Source: Halonatronomonas sp964558325
Lineage (GTDB): Bacteria > Bacillota > Halanaerobiia > Halanaerobiales > Halarsenatibacteraceae
Length of the DNA stretch: 64,000 nucleotides
Direction: 5' to 3'
NCBI GenBank assembly: GCA_964558325.1
Contig: CAZLCX010000001.1
Coordinates: 93,554-157,553, forward strand
The notes beneath the pieces are model-generated. The model was not told where the DNA came from. It made no database searches and was given only the letters and a program-made list of their open reading frames with translations. Shown here piece by piece: positions 25,095-33,990 of the stretch. Within the stretch, counting starts at the first letter, position 1, and every line of letters starts with the position of its first letter. A program made the position numbers and the translations under genes.

Positions 25095-25889
25095 ATGATT
25101 ATAATTGGTGAATTAATTAATTCTACAAGAGATGTTATTAAGGAGAAGATTGAAGAGAGGGATAAAGATTATATCCAGGAGATTGCTTTAAAACAACAGA
25201 AAGCAGGAGCTGAATTTATTGATGTAAATGCCGGGGCCTTTGTTCATGATGAGATAGAGCATCTGCTCTGGTTAGTAGAAATAACTCAGGATGTTCTTGA
25301 TAAACCCTTATCCCTGGATAGCCCTAATGAAAAGGCCTTAGAAAAGGCTGCTGAAAAACATCAGGGAATTCCTTTGATAAATTCAATTACCTTAGAAGAT
25401 GATAGATACGGCAAAGTTTTACCTATAGTTAAAGAATATAATGCCAATGTAATTGCCCTCTGTATGAGTGATGAAGGTATGCCTGAAAGTTCTGATGATA
25501 GAATTGAGGTAGCAGATAAGCTGATTAATAAATTAATCAATGATGGTGTTCCAGCTGATAATATTTTTGTCGATCCAATTATAACACCGATCAGTGTAGA
25601 TTGTTCCCGGGGCTCAGAGATTCTAAATGCTATTGAAACAATTAAGAGCTGGGGCACTGGCGTTCATATCACCTGTGGATTAAGCAATATATCCTATGGA
25701 CTGCCCCAGAGACACCTATTAAATCAGGCCTTTATGGTTATGGCAATTGGAAGAGGAATGGATTCAGCAATAATTGATCCCCTTGATGATTATATGATCA
25801 AGCTGATCAGGGCTTCTGAAGTTTTAATGAATGAAGATCAACATGCTATGAACTATCTAAAAGCATCCAGGGCAGGAGAACTTGATTAA
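25095..25889 (+). CDS. mtgA: Methyl-THF:corrinoid methyltransferase (MtgA/AcsE-like)
   Basis: 264-residue pterin-binding TIM-barrel enzyme of the AcsE/MtrH-like group. The N-terminal GELINSTRD, the barrel-strand motifs AEFIDVNAGAF and FVDPIITPIS, and the late GLSNISYGLPQR are conserved in MtgA of glycine-betaine demethylation and in AcsE. It would move the methyl group from methyl-Co(III) MtgC onto tetrahydrofolate. In the acetogenic direction it would do the reverse. It stands between the demethylase genes and the Hdr/Met genes, linking the two modules. GGGAGGA precedes the ATG. Confidence 0.88.
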   Translation: MIIIGELINSTRDVIKEKIEERDKDYIQEIALKQQKAGAEFIDVNAGAFVHDEIEHLLWLVEITQDVLDKPLSLDSPNEKALEKAAEKHQGIPLINSITLEDDRYGKVLPIVKEYNANVIALCMSDEGMPESSDDRIEVADKLINKLINDGVPADNIFVDPIITPISVDCSRGSEILNAIETIKSWGTGVHITCGLSNISYGLPQRHLLNQAFMVMAIGRGMDSAIIDPLDDYMIKLIRASEVLMNEDQHAMNYLKASRAGELD

Positions 25890-25917
25890 AGGTTTTCAGT
25901 AAAAGGAGAGGTTAGAT

Positions 25918-26961
25918 ATGACAAGAATTGGAGTTATAGGAGGTGGAATTGCCGGTTCCACAGTAGCAGTAGAACTGGCAGATGCAGGTTTTGAAGTCAC
26001 CCTCTTTGAGAAAACAGATGAAATAGGTGGCCAGGTCTCAGAGTTTGGTTGTAAGGCAACTGATATCTGTACCCGCTGTAATCTCTGTCTGGTAGATTCA
26101 GTCTTCAACCAGCTTCATCAGGATTCTAATATAGAAATAAATAAGAGCCACCAGGTCATAGATTCCTATAAAGAAAATAATAGATTCACCCTCTACTGTG
26201 AAGAAGATGGGGTTGAGAAGGTATATAAGAATTTTGATAGAATAGTTCTGGCAACAGGTTACAGGCGCTGGTCTGAACTGGAGACTGGAACACCAGAAAT
26301 CTTTTCAGATCAGAGGATAATCTGGTCCGGTCAGTTTGAAGAGATGTTATTTAAAAGGAAAGATTATCTTCAAAGTAAAGATCTAGAATTGGATTTAGAT
26401 TTCAAACCAGAATCAGCTTATTTCATTCAGTGTAATGGTTCCAGGAGCCCCCAGGAAAAGGCGGCCTATTGTTCCCGGGTCTGCTGTGGCTATAATTATC
26501 GAATTGCCAGAGTTTTACGAGAAACCTACCCTGAAATGGAAATAGGAATATTCTTCATTGATATGCAGGAATCTGGCTTTTTAACTGATCTTTCATTTCA
26601 AAAATTAATTGACGAAGAGATTAAATATTTCAATTGCAAGCCTCTGAGAATTAATAAAAGAGATGAAAAGATAGAAATAGCCTATGAAGATCAGGAAGTA
26701 GGCGAGATGAAGAAAGTTAAGACTGATTTATTAGTTCTTTCTGAGGGGATTCACCCAGGCAAAGAAAATGAGCTCTGGTCAAAACTCTTTAATTTACAGT
26801 TGAATTCAGATGGCTTTTTAGAAGAGATTAATCCTGGAAAGGATACCGGAGTCTATCTGGCTGGAACAGTATCAGGCCCAGGTGATATTGCAACAACAAT
26901 TAGTAAAAGTAAATCAGTAGCAAATGAGATTATTGCTTTAGAAAAGGAGGTTGTTAGCTAA
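25918..26961 (+). CDS. HdrA-like FAD/[4Fe-4S] protein, short form
   Basis: 347-residue protein with an N-terminal FAD Rossmann motif GVIGGGIAGSTVAVELADAG, followed by FEKTDEIGGQ and a cysteine cluster DICTRCNLCL at about residues 45-54, as in the HdrA FAD/Fe-S core. The central YCSRVCCGYNYRIARVL also matches HdrA. It lacks the ferredoxin inserts of full HdrA. Its stop overlaps the ATG of the next gene by one base, so the two are probably made as a unit and form a split HdrA. HdrA flavins carry out electron bifurcation in heterodisulfide-reductase-type complexes. AAGGAG lies before the ATG. Confidence 0.8.
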   Translation: MTRIGVIGGGIAGSTVAVELADAGFEVTLFEKTDEIGGQVSEFGCKATDICTRCNLCLVDSVFNQLHQDSNIEINKSHQVIDSYKENNRFTLYCEEDGVEKVYKNFDRIVLATGYRRWSELETGTPEIFSDQRIIWSGQFEEMLFKRKDYLQSKDLELDLDFKPESAYFIQCNGSRSPQEKAAYCSRVCCGYNYRIARVLRETYPEMEIGIFFIDMQESGFLTDLSFQKLIDEEIKYFNCKPLRINKRDEKIEIAYEDQEVGEMKKVKTDLLVLSEGIHPGKENELWSKLFNLQLNSDGFLEEINPGKDTGVYLAGTVSGPGDIATTISKSKSVANEIIALEKEVVS

Positions 26962-28340
26962 TGGCAGGCATACCTGAATATGAATTAGCCTGGATAGGTG
27001 ATAAAGTGGAGACAAATTTCAAAGATATCCAGATCTCTGCTCAAAATTTAGTTGCCTGTCAGGGAGAAATTGGAGATTTTATCCTTACCTGTAATGATCA
27101 GAATAATCCAGCTGAGATTAAGGCGGAAAATATAATTATTAATCTTCCCTATCAGGAAGAGCCTGTAATTGAAGGGGTAACTTCACTTTTGAATGATAAT
27201 TATAATTTAGATGTTGATATGCCGGCAGTTATACTCCAGGATTATCCAGATTTATCTGCAGCCTTTATCAGCAGGGATGGTCTGAAAAGATCTCTGGAAA
27301 TAAAAAATGATTATCCAGATAAAGAAGTCTATTATTTCTATCAGGCCATGAGATTTCTTGAAGATAACGATAGACTCTATGAAGAGGCCAGAAAAGCTGG
27401 AATAGTATTTTTAAAGTTTGATATTGGTCAGCTAACAGTCACAGAAGACCTAAAAATTAAATATAAAAGAGAAGATATTGAGCTTGAGTTGACTGGTACG
27501 ATTCTGGCAGCCCCTGAATTAAAGGCTACTAAAGAGACAAAACGGCTGGCTAAAATCTTTAATCTGGCTGAAGGCTATCAGGATTATCTCCAGCTTGATA
27601 ATATCTATCTCCAGCCGACTTTAAGTGGTAGAAGAGGTCTATATTTGTTGCGGGGCAGCAGAGGCCCAACCGCTTTAACATATTTTCAGGAAGAATTAGA
27701 TTTTACCTTAAAAGAAGTTTCCAGGAATTTAACTGGCGTTGAAGAGATTGATAGTTACGAAAGAACTGTAGATGATCAAAAATGTATACTCTGTTATACC
27801 TGTTATCGGGTCTGCCCCCACGGGGCAATCCAGAGAGATGCTGAATTAAATTCAATGAAGGTAATGAACTTAGCCTGTCAGGGCTGTAATCTCTGTATCA
27901 GCCGCTGCCCAACCTCGGCTATTGAAATAGACTATAATTATTTTCAGCAAAAAGATAGCCTTGAGGCTGAAACTACCCTGATTATCTGTGAGAATTCTGC
28001 AGAGATTGCAGCGGAAAAATATGATTCTCTGACAGGTGAAGATCCTTTAGCAGGTTTTAAAAAAGTTGTAGTTCCCTGTGTTTCAACTGTTCAAAGAAAA
28101 GAAATCATTCAGCTTTTAGCTGGAGATTCAAAAGATGTAATGATTCTGGGTTGTGTCGCAGAGGCCTGTAAACATCTGACTGGACATGATCGCTGTCAGC
28201 AGGTAGTAGATAGGATAAAAGAAGATTTAGCTAAGCTGGATTTAGATCAAGACAGAATTCATTACAAAAGGCTTTCACCTCGAATGGCTAACGATCTTGG
28301 TGGGTTTCTGGCTGACTGGAAGGAGGCGGTTATTCAATGA
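26961..28340 (+). CDS. HdrA-C-like/ferredoxin/MvhD fusion protein
   Basis: 459-residue protein in three parts. Residues 1-270 resemble an HdrA flavin-domain half without a clear glycine-rich nucleotide loop. Residues about 270-330 form a 2[4Fe-4S] ferredoxin unit (CILCYTCYRVCP and CQGCNLCISRCP). Residues about 340-455 are an MvhD-like domain with VVPCVSTVQ and LGCVAEACKH. MvhD passes electrons from a donor module to HdrA, so this fusion is an internal wire for the HdrA-like protein before it. It overlaps both neighbours (1 and 4 bases), showing tight translational coupling. Confidence 0.78.
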   Translation: MAGIPEYELAWIGDKVETNFKDIQISAQNLVACQGEIGDFILTCNDQNNPAEIKAENIIINLPYQEEPVIEGVTSLLNDNYNLDVDMPAVILQDYPDLSAAFISRDGLKRSLEIKNDYPDKEVYYFYQAMRFLEDNDRLYEEARKAGIVFLKFDIGQLTVTEDLKIKYKREDIELELTGTILAAPELKATKETKRLAKIFNLAEGYQDYLQLDNIYLQPTLSGRRGLYLLRGSRGPTALTYFQEELDFTLKEVSRNLTGVEEIDSYERTVDDQKCILCYTCYRVCPHGAIQRDAELNSMKVMNLACQGCNLCISRCPTSAIEIDYNYFQQKDSLEAETTLIICENSAEIAAEKYDSLTGEDPLAGFKKVVVPCVSTVQRKEIIQLLAGDSKDVMILGCVAEACKHLTGHDRCQQVVDRIKEDLAKLDLDQDRIHYKRLSPRMANDLGGFLADWKEAVIQ

Positions 28341-29011
28341 TTGTTGGTAAATTAAAAGAAGTTAATGAAATAAAAGATAGCTTACCAGCTGATCTGGAAA
28401 GTCTCCTGATTGTTGGCTGTGGCAGCTGTGTTTCAGTCAGTCTTGCCGGTGGTGAAAGAGAAGTCGAATCATTAAAAAATTTACTGGATTTTTATTATCA
28501 GACAAATAATCAAGAGGTATCAATTGAAACAGAAACAGTTAAAAGACAATGTGATGATGAGTTTCTGGATGAACTTGAACTGGCAATTTCCAGGAATGAG
28601 ATAGTGCTTTCTCTGGCCTGTGGAGTCGGTGTCCAGCATCTGGCAATAAAATATCCAGATAAAATTGTTTTGCCTGGCCTCGATACAACTTTTTATGGCC
28701 GGACCAGTGATATCGGTGAATGGGAAGAAATGTGTCATGGTTGTGGCAAATGTATTCTTGATCAATTTGCCGGTGTCTGTCCAGTAGCCCGCTGCTCAAA
28801 AAGCCTGCTGAATGGGCCCTGTGGTGGTTCCCAGGATGGTATCTGTGAGGTTGATGACAGTATAGAATGTGGCTGGCAGAAAATTTATGATCGAGCAGAG
28901 GAACTGGGTCAGCTCGAGAACTTATTAAATTTTGAATCGCCTAAAGACTGGTCAACCCATAAAGATGGAGGGGTCAGAAGCCATAAAGATCCAGAGTTCT
29001 TCCAGGAATGA
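28337..29011 (+). CDS. metV: MetV, zinc/Fe-S accessory subunit of methylene-THF reductase
   Basis: 224-residue protein of the methylenetetrahydrofolate reductase C-terminal family. The C-terminal cysteine block MCHGCGKC, GVCPVARCSKSLLNGPCGG and ICEV (about residues 134-172) binds zinc or an Fe-S cluster as in acetogen MetV. The N-terminal LLIVGCGSC is also cysteine-bearing. MetV is needed for activity of MetF in acetogens and docks the reductase to electron-transfer subunits. It overlaps the preceding gene by 4 bases and is 15 bases before metF. AAGGAGG precedes the ATG. Confidence 0.88.
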   Translation: MIVGKLKEVNEIKDSLPADLESLLIVGCGSCVSVSLAGGEREVESLKNLLDFYYQTNNQEVSIETETVKRQCDDEFLDELELAISRNEIVLSLACGVGVQHLAIKYPDKIVLPGLDTTFYGRTSDIGEWEEMCHGCGKCILDQFAGVCPVARCSKSLLNGPCGGSQDGICEVDDSIECGWQKIYDRAEELGQLENLLNFESPKDWSTHKDGGVRSHKDPEFFQE

Positions 29012-29026
29012 AAGGAGAAATAGAGG

Positions 29027-29956
29027 ATGGCTGATTATATATCGAAATTACAGAAACTATTAGAAGAAGATGAATTTGTAGTCTGTAGTGAGATGGGTCC
29101 ACCTATAGGTGCTGATCCTGATTTTATCAGGAAAAAAGCTGATTATTTAAAGGGATATGTAGATGCAGTAAATATAACTGATAACCAGACTGCGATAGTA
29201 AGGATGTCAAGTATTGCTGCTGCTAAAATAGCGGCAGATGAAGGTCTGGAGATGATAATTCAGGCTACCGGTCGGGATAGGAATAGGATTGGAATTCAGA
29301 GTGATCTTTTAGGAGCAAGTGCCCTGGGTTTAAGAAATGTCCTTTGTCTGACTGGTGACCATCAATGTTTTGGTATGGATGAGGGAGCTAAGAATGTTTT
29401 TGATTTAGATTCTGTAAGTATGCTTAAAGCAGCAAGGTCTATGGTTGATGATGGGGTTTTACTAAATGGCAAAGAAATGGATTTCCCACCTAAATTATTT
29501 TTAGGCGGGGCGGCCAACCCCTTTGCAGACCCCTTTGAACTCCATCTGATGAAAATTGAAAAGAAAGTAGAAGTTGGGATGGAATTTATCCAGACCCAGG
29601 CTATCTATAATTTAGAAAAATTTGATAGGTGGATGGAAGAAATTAGAAGAAGAGGAATTCATGAGAGATGTTATATCATGGCCGGGATTCTTCCAACTAA
29701 ATCAGTTAAAGCTTTAAGAATGATGAAAAAACATGTTGCTGGTATGGATGTGCCTGATGATATCATTGAGAGAATGGATAAGGCAGAAGATAAGAAAGAA
29801 GAAGGTGTAAGAATGGCAGTTGATATTATTGAGCATGTGAGAAAGATAGAAGGGGTCAGAGGTATTCATTTAATGCCGGTGGCCTGGGAGGAAATTACTC
29901 CTAGAGTTGTCGAAGAAGCAGGCCTCTACCCGAGACCGGAGGTGTCAGAGATATAA
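29027..29956 (+). CDS. metF: 5,10-methylenetetrahydrofolate reductase
   Basis: 309-residue FAD-containing TIM-barrel reductase that interconverts methylene-THF and methyl-THF. Family landmarks are EMGPPIGADPDFIRKK at the N-terminus, VNITDNQTAIVRMS, VLCLTGDHQ and FIQTQAIYN. In a methylotrophic setting it would oxidise methyl-THF produced by MtgA; in acetogenic mode it reduces methylene-THF. The metV-metF pair inside Hdr-type genes resembles the Moorella MetVF-HdrABC-MvhD set. Its stop overlaps the next ATG by one base. Confidence 0.92.
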   Translation: MADYISKLQKLLEEDEFVVCSEMGPPIGADPDFIRKKADYLKGYVDAVNITDNQTAIVRMSSIAAAKIAADEGLEMIIQATGRDRNRIGIQSDLLGASALGLRNVLCLTGDHQCFGMDEGAKNVFDLDSVSMLKAARSMVDDGVLLNGKEMDFPPKLFLGGAANPFADPFELHLMKIEKKVEVGMEFIQTQAIYNLEKFDRWMEEIRRRGIHERCYIMAGILPTKSVKALRMMKKHVAGMDVPDDIIERMDKAEDKKEEGVRMAVDIIEHVRKIEGVRGIHLMPVAWEEITPRVVEEAGLYPRPEVSEI

Positions 29957-30405
29957 TGGTTAAAAATAATAAAGAATTAGATTATAAATTTAAAGATGAG
30001 ATAAAGTCAAAACCAGGTGGAGAAAATCTTAGCCTCTGTTATAGTTGTGGCAGTTGTACAGCGACCTGCCCTGTAAGTGAAGAGGAAGAAGATTTTAACC
30101 CAAGACTGATAATTAAAAAGGCATTACTTGGTTTTAAAGAAGAGCTGCTTTCTGAGCTTACTATCTGGCAGTGTATCCAGTGTCGCCGCTGTGTATCTGC
30201 CTGTCCCCAGAATGTCAGGTTTGCTGATATTATAAGGGTTTTAAGAGAGATGTCAGTTGAGGCCGGTTATTATTCAGAAGAACTGGAAGAAGAACTGGAT
30301 AAATTTGATAGAAACTTAGTTAGCTATCGGTTAAAGAGTTTAGAAAGAGTTGAAGCTGGCAAGTCTACCTGGGAAGCAGAGCTACCAGATTCAGGTGGTG
30401 TTTAA
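29956..30405 (+). CDS. hdrC: HdrC-like 4Fe-4S dicluster protein
   Basis: 149-residue protein with two cysteine motifs, LCYSCGSCTATCPVSEE near residue 28 and CIQCRRCVSACPQNV near residue 75, giving two [4Fe-4S] clusters as in HdrC. In Hdr complexes HdrC carries electrons between HdrA and HdrB, but no CCG-domain HdrB is encoded in this window. HdrC may therefore deliver electrons from HdrA directly to MetFV. It starts at the metF stop and is followed by the large HdrA. Confidence 0.88.
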   Translation: MVKNNKELDYKFKDEIKSKPGGENLSLCYSCGSCTATCPVSEEEEDFNPRLIIKKALLGFKEELLSELTIWQCIQCRRCVSACPQNVRFADIIRVLREMSVEAGYYSEELEEELDKFDRNLVSYRLKSLERVEAGKSTWEAELPDSGGV

Positions 30406-30406
30406 G

Positions 30407-33400
30407 ATGGCAGATCCAGTAGTTGTTATCGGTGGTGGTATTGCTGGAATTCAGGCTGCAACTGATCTGGCTGAGATGGGGGTCCCTGTCTACCTGGTTG
30501 AAAAAAGCCCAAGCCTTGGAGGCAGAATGGCTCAGCTGGACAAGACCTTTCCGACCAATGATTGTTCCACCTGTATTTTAGCACCTAAGATTACTTCCTG
30601 TTATAACCATAAGAATGTAACAACCTATACAATGACTGAACTGGTCGATGTTGAAGGGTCTCCAGGTAATTTTAGGGTCAGACTTAAAAAAAGACCAAGA
30701 TATATTGATGAAGATAAATGTACCGGCTGTGCTGACTGTTTTGAAAAATGCCCGGAGACAATTCCTGATGAATATAATTTAGGATTAACTGAACAGAAAG
30801 CAGTTCATAAATATCAGCCCCAGGCAGTTCCAAACCTGGCTGTGATTGATCCAGAACACTGCCGGAAACTTCAGGATGATAAATGTGGACTCTGTGAGAT
30901 AGTCTGTAATTTTGATGCAGTTGATTACAGTCAGAAGGAAAAAAACTTTATAGTCCAGGCAGCTGCTATCATCTTTGCCCCTGGTTATGATGCCTTTGAT
31001 GGTGATATTGTCAGTCAGTATCATTATGGAAATCACCAGGATGTTGTCACAAGTCTAGAATTTGAAAGAATCTTAAATGCTGCAGGGCCAACAGATGGTA
31101 AAATAATTAGGCCATCTGATGGTAAAAAAGTTGAAAAAATTGCCTTTATTCATTGTACAGGCTCCAGGGATTATAGTTGTGACCATAACTATTGTTCCTC
31201 AGTCTGTTGTATGTATTCAATCAAACATGCCCTACTAACAAGAGATCATTTACCAGATACAGAAGTTGATTTATATTATATGGATATAAGATCCCATGGT
31301 AAAGGTTTTGAAAGATATTTTAATAGAGCTAAGGAAACTGAAGGAGTTAATTTTATAAGGAGTAGAGTAGCTGAAATTGAAAGAAATACAAAGGCTGAGA
31401 AGCTTAATTTAAAAACTACTGATGGTGATAATGGGTTTAAGGCAAAAGATTATGACCTGGTTGTCCTGGCGACAGGAATTGCTCCTAAAAAAGAGGTTAC
31501 TGAGGAATTACAAAAATTAAAGATTAGAACCAATAAATATGGTTTTGCCGATACAGATGAATTTTCACCATTTGTAACAGGAAGAGAGGGCATTTTTGCC
31601 TGTGGTGCAGTGACAGGGCCCAAGGATATTCCAGAATCAGTTGCAGAGGCAAGTGGTTCGGCTGTTATGGCCGGTCAATTGGCCTCCCTTGATATTAATG
31701 AGTTAGGAATTACAGAGGCGCCGCCAGTTGCCAGCAGGGCAGTTACCAATCAGAGGACAAGAATTGGTGTTTTTATCTGCCACTGCGGGACCAATATAGC
31801 AGGTGTTATAGATGTAAAAGAGGTAACAGAACGGGTTGCTGAAATGCCCTTTGTTGAGCTGGCTGAAGATGTTAAATATCTCTGTTCCACCGATAGTCAG
31901 AAATTAATTGCAGATAGAATTGAGGAATATGACTTAAATAGAATTCTGATAGCTTCCTGTACTCCAAGAACCCATGAAATGCTCTTCCAGGATGCAGTTG
32001 AAAGGGCAGGCCTTAACCCCCATTTAATGGAAATGACCAATATTAGGGATCAGGGTTCCTGGGTTCATAAGGAGGAAAAAGAGAAGGCTACCTGGAAGGC
32101 CTATGAGCTTGTCAGGGCCGGAGTTGCCAGAATAAAGAATGCTCTGCCTTTAGAACGGGGAGAAGTCGATAATATTACCAGGGCTTTAGTACTTGGCGGC
32201 GGAGTAGCCGGGATGACAGCTGCCAGGGAATTAGGAAATCTTGGTTTTCCAGTCTCGCTGGTTGAAGAGGAGGAATGGCTGGGAGGTAAGGCTGCTGAGA
32301 TTCATCGTTCTGGTTTTGGCAGACCGGTTAAACCTTTCTTAGAAAAATTAACTGGCGAAATAAGAGATAATAAACTGATAGATATATATTCAGGTTATAA
32401 GATAGAAAATATTTCAGGTTTTGTTGGTAATTATCAGCTTGAGCTTTCAGGACCTCAGGACATTGAGCTTGAGGGAGGAGTCGTTATCGTTGCAACTGGT
32501 GGCAGGGAGTTAAAGCCAGAAGAATATCAGTATCAGCAGTCAGATAATGTTATGACAGCTCTGGAATTAGAAGAACTGATGACTGATAATTCTAAAAAAC
32601 TTGCTGATGCTAAAAAGTTATACATGATTCAATGCGTTGGCTCTAGAGAAGAAGATAGGCCGTATTGTAGCAGACTCTGCTGCACTCAGTCTTTAAGAAA
32701 TGCTATTGAGTTAAAGAAGTTAAACCCTGATTTAGAAATAACTATCCTCTATCGAGAAATGCGGAGTTATGGTTACTACGAGGATCTTTATCGAGAAGCC
32801 AGAGATTTAGGAGTTAATTTCTCCAGGTTTGATCTTGATAATAAACCAGAGGTTGAGGCAATAGCAAAGGATAAACTTGAAATAAGCTTTAAAGAACCAT
32901 TAACTGGAAGAATTATTAAAGATAATCCAGACTTTGTAATTCTGGCAGCAGCTGTTTTGCCAGGAGAAGATAACGAAAGGATTAGCAAGATGTTAAAGAC
33001 TCCATTAAATGAAGATAAGTTCTTTCTTGAGGCCCATGTTAAATTAAGACCAGTTGATTCATCAACAGATGGAATCTTCCTGACAGGTCTGGCCCATGGT
33101 CCTAAAAACATATCTGAGACTATTTCCCAGAGCCGGGCAACTGCTGGCCGGGCAGCCTCAATATTATCTAAAGAATTTTTATTAACGGAAGCTATGATTG
33201 CTGAAGTTGATGAGAGTTTATGTATTGGCTGTGGTGACTGTGAAAGAGTCTGTGTTTATAAAGCTATTGAAGTAGATCCTGATGATAATAAGGCTAAAGT
33301 TAATAAGGTTCTTTGTAAGGGTTGCGGAAATTGCCTTGGAGTCTGTCGCCCCAATGCAGTAGATTTAAAAGGTTTCAGGAACCAACAGATCCTTGATGAA

Positions 33401-33457
33401 GTTGAGACGCTTTTAGCTAAGGATGAAGAAGAATTTAGTAAAGGGGGGATGCTCTAA
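30407..33457 (+). CDS. hdrA: Double-headed HdrA-type FAD/Fe-S protein
   Basis: About 1016 residues, roughly twice the flavin core of HdrA. The first core has the FAD motif VVIGGGIAGIQAATDLAEMG at the N-terminus, the DCSTCILAPK cysteines, a ferredoxin insert (CTGCADCFEKCP) and SVCCMYSIKHAL. A second Rossmann loop LGGGVAGMTAARELGNLG starts near residue 597, with SRLCCTQSLRNA after it. A C-terminal 2[4Fe-4S] unit (CIGCGDCERVC and CKGCGNCLGVCRP) closes the protein. HdrA is the bifurcating flavoprotein of Hdr complexes. I placed the start at ATG 30407, where the FAD domain begins; an upstream extension into hdrC is unlikely. The stop overlaps mvhD by one base. Confidence 0.9.
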   Translation: MADPVVVIGGGIAGIQAATDLAEMGVPVYLVEKSPSLGGRMAQLDKTFPTNDCSTCILAPKITSCYNHKNVTTYTMTELVDVEGSPGNFRVRLKKRPRYIDEDKCTGCADCFEKCPETIPDEYNLGLTEQKAVHKYQPQAVPNLAVIDPEHCRKLQDDKCGLCEIVCNFDAVDYSQKEKNFIVQAAAIIFAPGYDAFDGDIVSQYHYGNHQDVVTSLEFERILNAAGPTDGKIIRPSDGKKVEKIAFIHCTGSRDYSCDHNYCSSVCCMYSIKHALLTRDHLPDTEVDLYYMDIRSHGKGFERYFNRAKETEGVNFIRSRVAEIERNTKAEKLNLKTTDGDNGFKAKDYDLVVLATGIAPKKEVTEELQKLKIRTNKYGFADTDEFSPFVTGREGIFACGAVTGPKDIPESVAEASGSAVMAGQLASLDINELGITEAPPVASRAVTNQRTRIGVFICHCGTNIAGVIDVKEVTERVAEMPFVELAEDVKYLCSTDSQKLIADRIEEYDLNRILIASCTPRTHEMLFQDAVERAGLNPHLMEMTNIRDQGSWVHKEEKEKATWKAYELVRAGVARIKNALPLERGEVDNITRALVLGGGVAGMTAARELGNLGFPVSLVEEEEWLGGKAAEIHRSGFGRPVKPFLEKLTGEIRDNKLIDIYSGYKIENISGFVGNYQLELSGPQDIELEGGVVIVATGGRELKPEEYQYQQSDNVMTALELEELMTDNSKKLADAKKLYMIQCVGSREEDRPYCSRLCCTQSLRNAIELKKLNPDLEITILYREMRSYGYYEDLYREARDLGVNFSRFDLDNKPEVEAIAKDKLEISFKEPLTGRIIKDNPDFVILAAAVLPGEDNERISKMLKTPLNEDKFFLEAHVKLRPVDSSTDGIFLTGLAHGPKNISETISQSRATAGRAASILSKEFLLTEAMIAEVDESLCIGCGDCERVCVYKAIEVDPDDNKAKVNKVLCKGCGNCLGVCRPNAVDLKGFRNQQILDEVETLLAKDEEEFSKGGML

Positions 33458-33990
33458 TGGCAGAGAATGAAGCTACTGCTGTGAAGGAAGAATTTGAACC
33501 AAAAATAATTGCCTTTCTCTGTAACTGGTGCAGCTATGCCGCAGCCGATCTTGCCGGCAGCAGCAGGCTCCAGTATCCGACAAATATTAGAACTGTCAGA
33601 ATCCCCTGTACAGGTCGATTAAATCCCTTAATAATAATCAAGACCTTTAAGAAAGGGGCAGACGGAATATTGGTTTCAGGCTGCCATCCTGGGGACTGTC
33701 ATTATATAGATGGCAATTATTATGCCAGACGGAGATTTATTATGCTGAAGGAATTGCTGGAATATGCAGGGGTTGAGTCTGAAAGACTTAATTTTACCTG
33801 GTGTTCTGCAGCTGAGGGCCGGAGGTTTGCCAGTGTTGTCAGGCAGACTGTTGATAGAGTTAAGTCTGTTGGGCCCTGGGAGGGCTATCTGGCAGCAGAG
33901 TTACTGGCTGATTTTGATAGCGAAGCAGGCAATCCTGGTAGTACTGAGCCTGATGATGAAGGCGGTGTAATTGATGACCAATTCTTATAA
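33457..33990 (+). CDS. mvhD: MvhD-type hydrogenase/Hdr iron-sulfur subunit
   Basis: 177-residue MvhD family protein. Conserved are IIAFLCNWCSYAAADLAG at the N-terminus, VRIPCTGRL, VSGCHPGDCHY and the C-terminal FTWCSAAEG; the cysteines hold one Fe-S cluster. MvhD is the bridge through which a hydrogenase, formate dehydrogenase or NADH module feeds HdrA. Here the next three genes form an NADH-type module, so it is the likely junction. The C-terminal 25 residues are acidic and extend beyond the usual domain. The gene overlaps the next start by about 17 bases. Confidence 0.9.
   Translation: MAENEATAVKEEFEPKIIAFLCNWCSYAAADLAGSSRLQYPTNIRTVRIPCTGRLNPLIIIKTFKKGADGILVSGCHPGDCHYIDGNYYARRRFIMLKELLEYAGVESERLNFTWCSAAEGRRFASVVRQTVDRVKSVGPWEGYLAAELLADFDSEAGNPGSTEPDDEGGVIDDQFL

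Noticed and set aside
26955..26965. Frameshift splitting a full-length HdrA between the genes at 25918 and 26961
   Set aside because: The stop/start overlap (TAATG) is typical of translational coupling, the second protein has its own ferredoxin and MvhD domains, and the first looks complete as a short HdrA.
30350..30406. Upstream extension of the double HdrA by 19 residues
   Set aside because: It would start at a TTG within the end of hdrC with no RBS, and the FAD domain begins right after the ATG at 30407.
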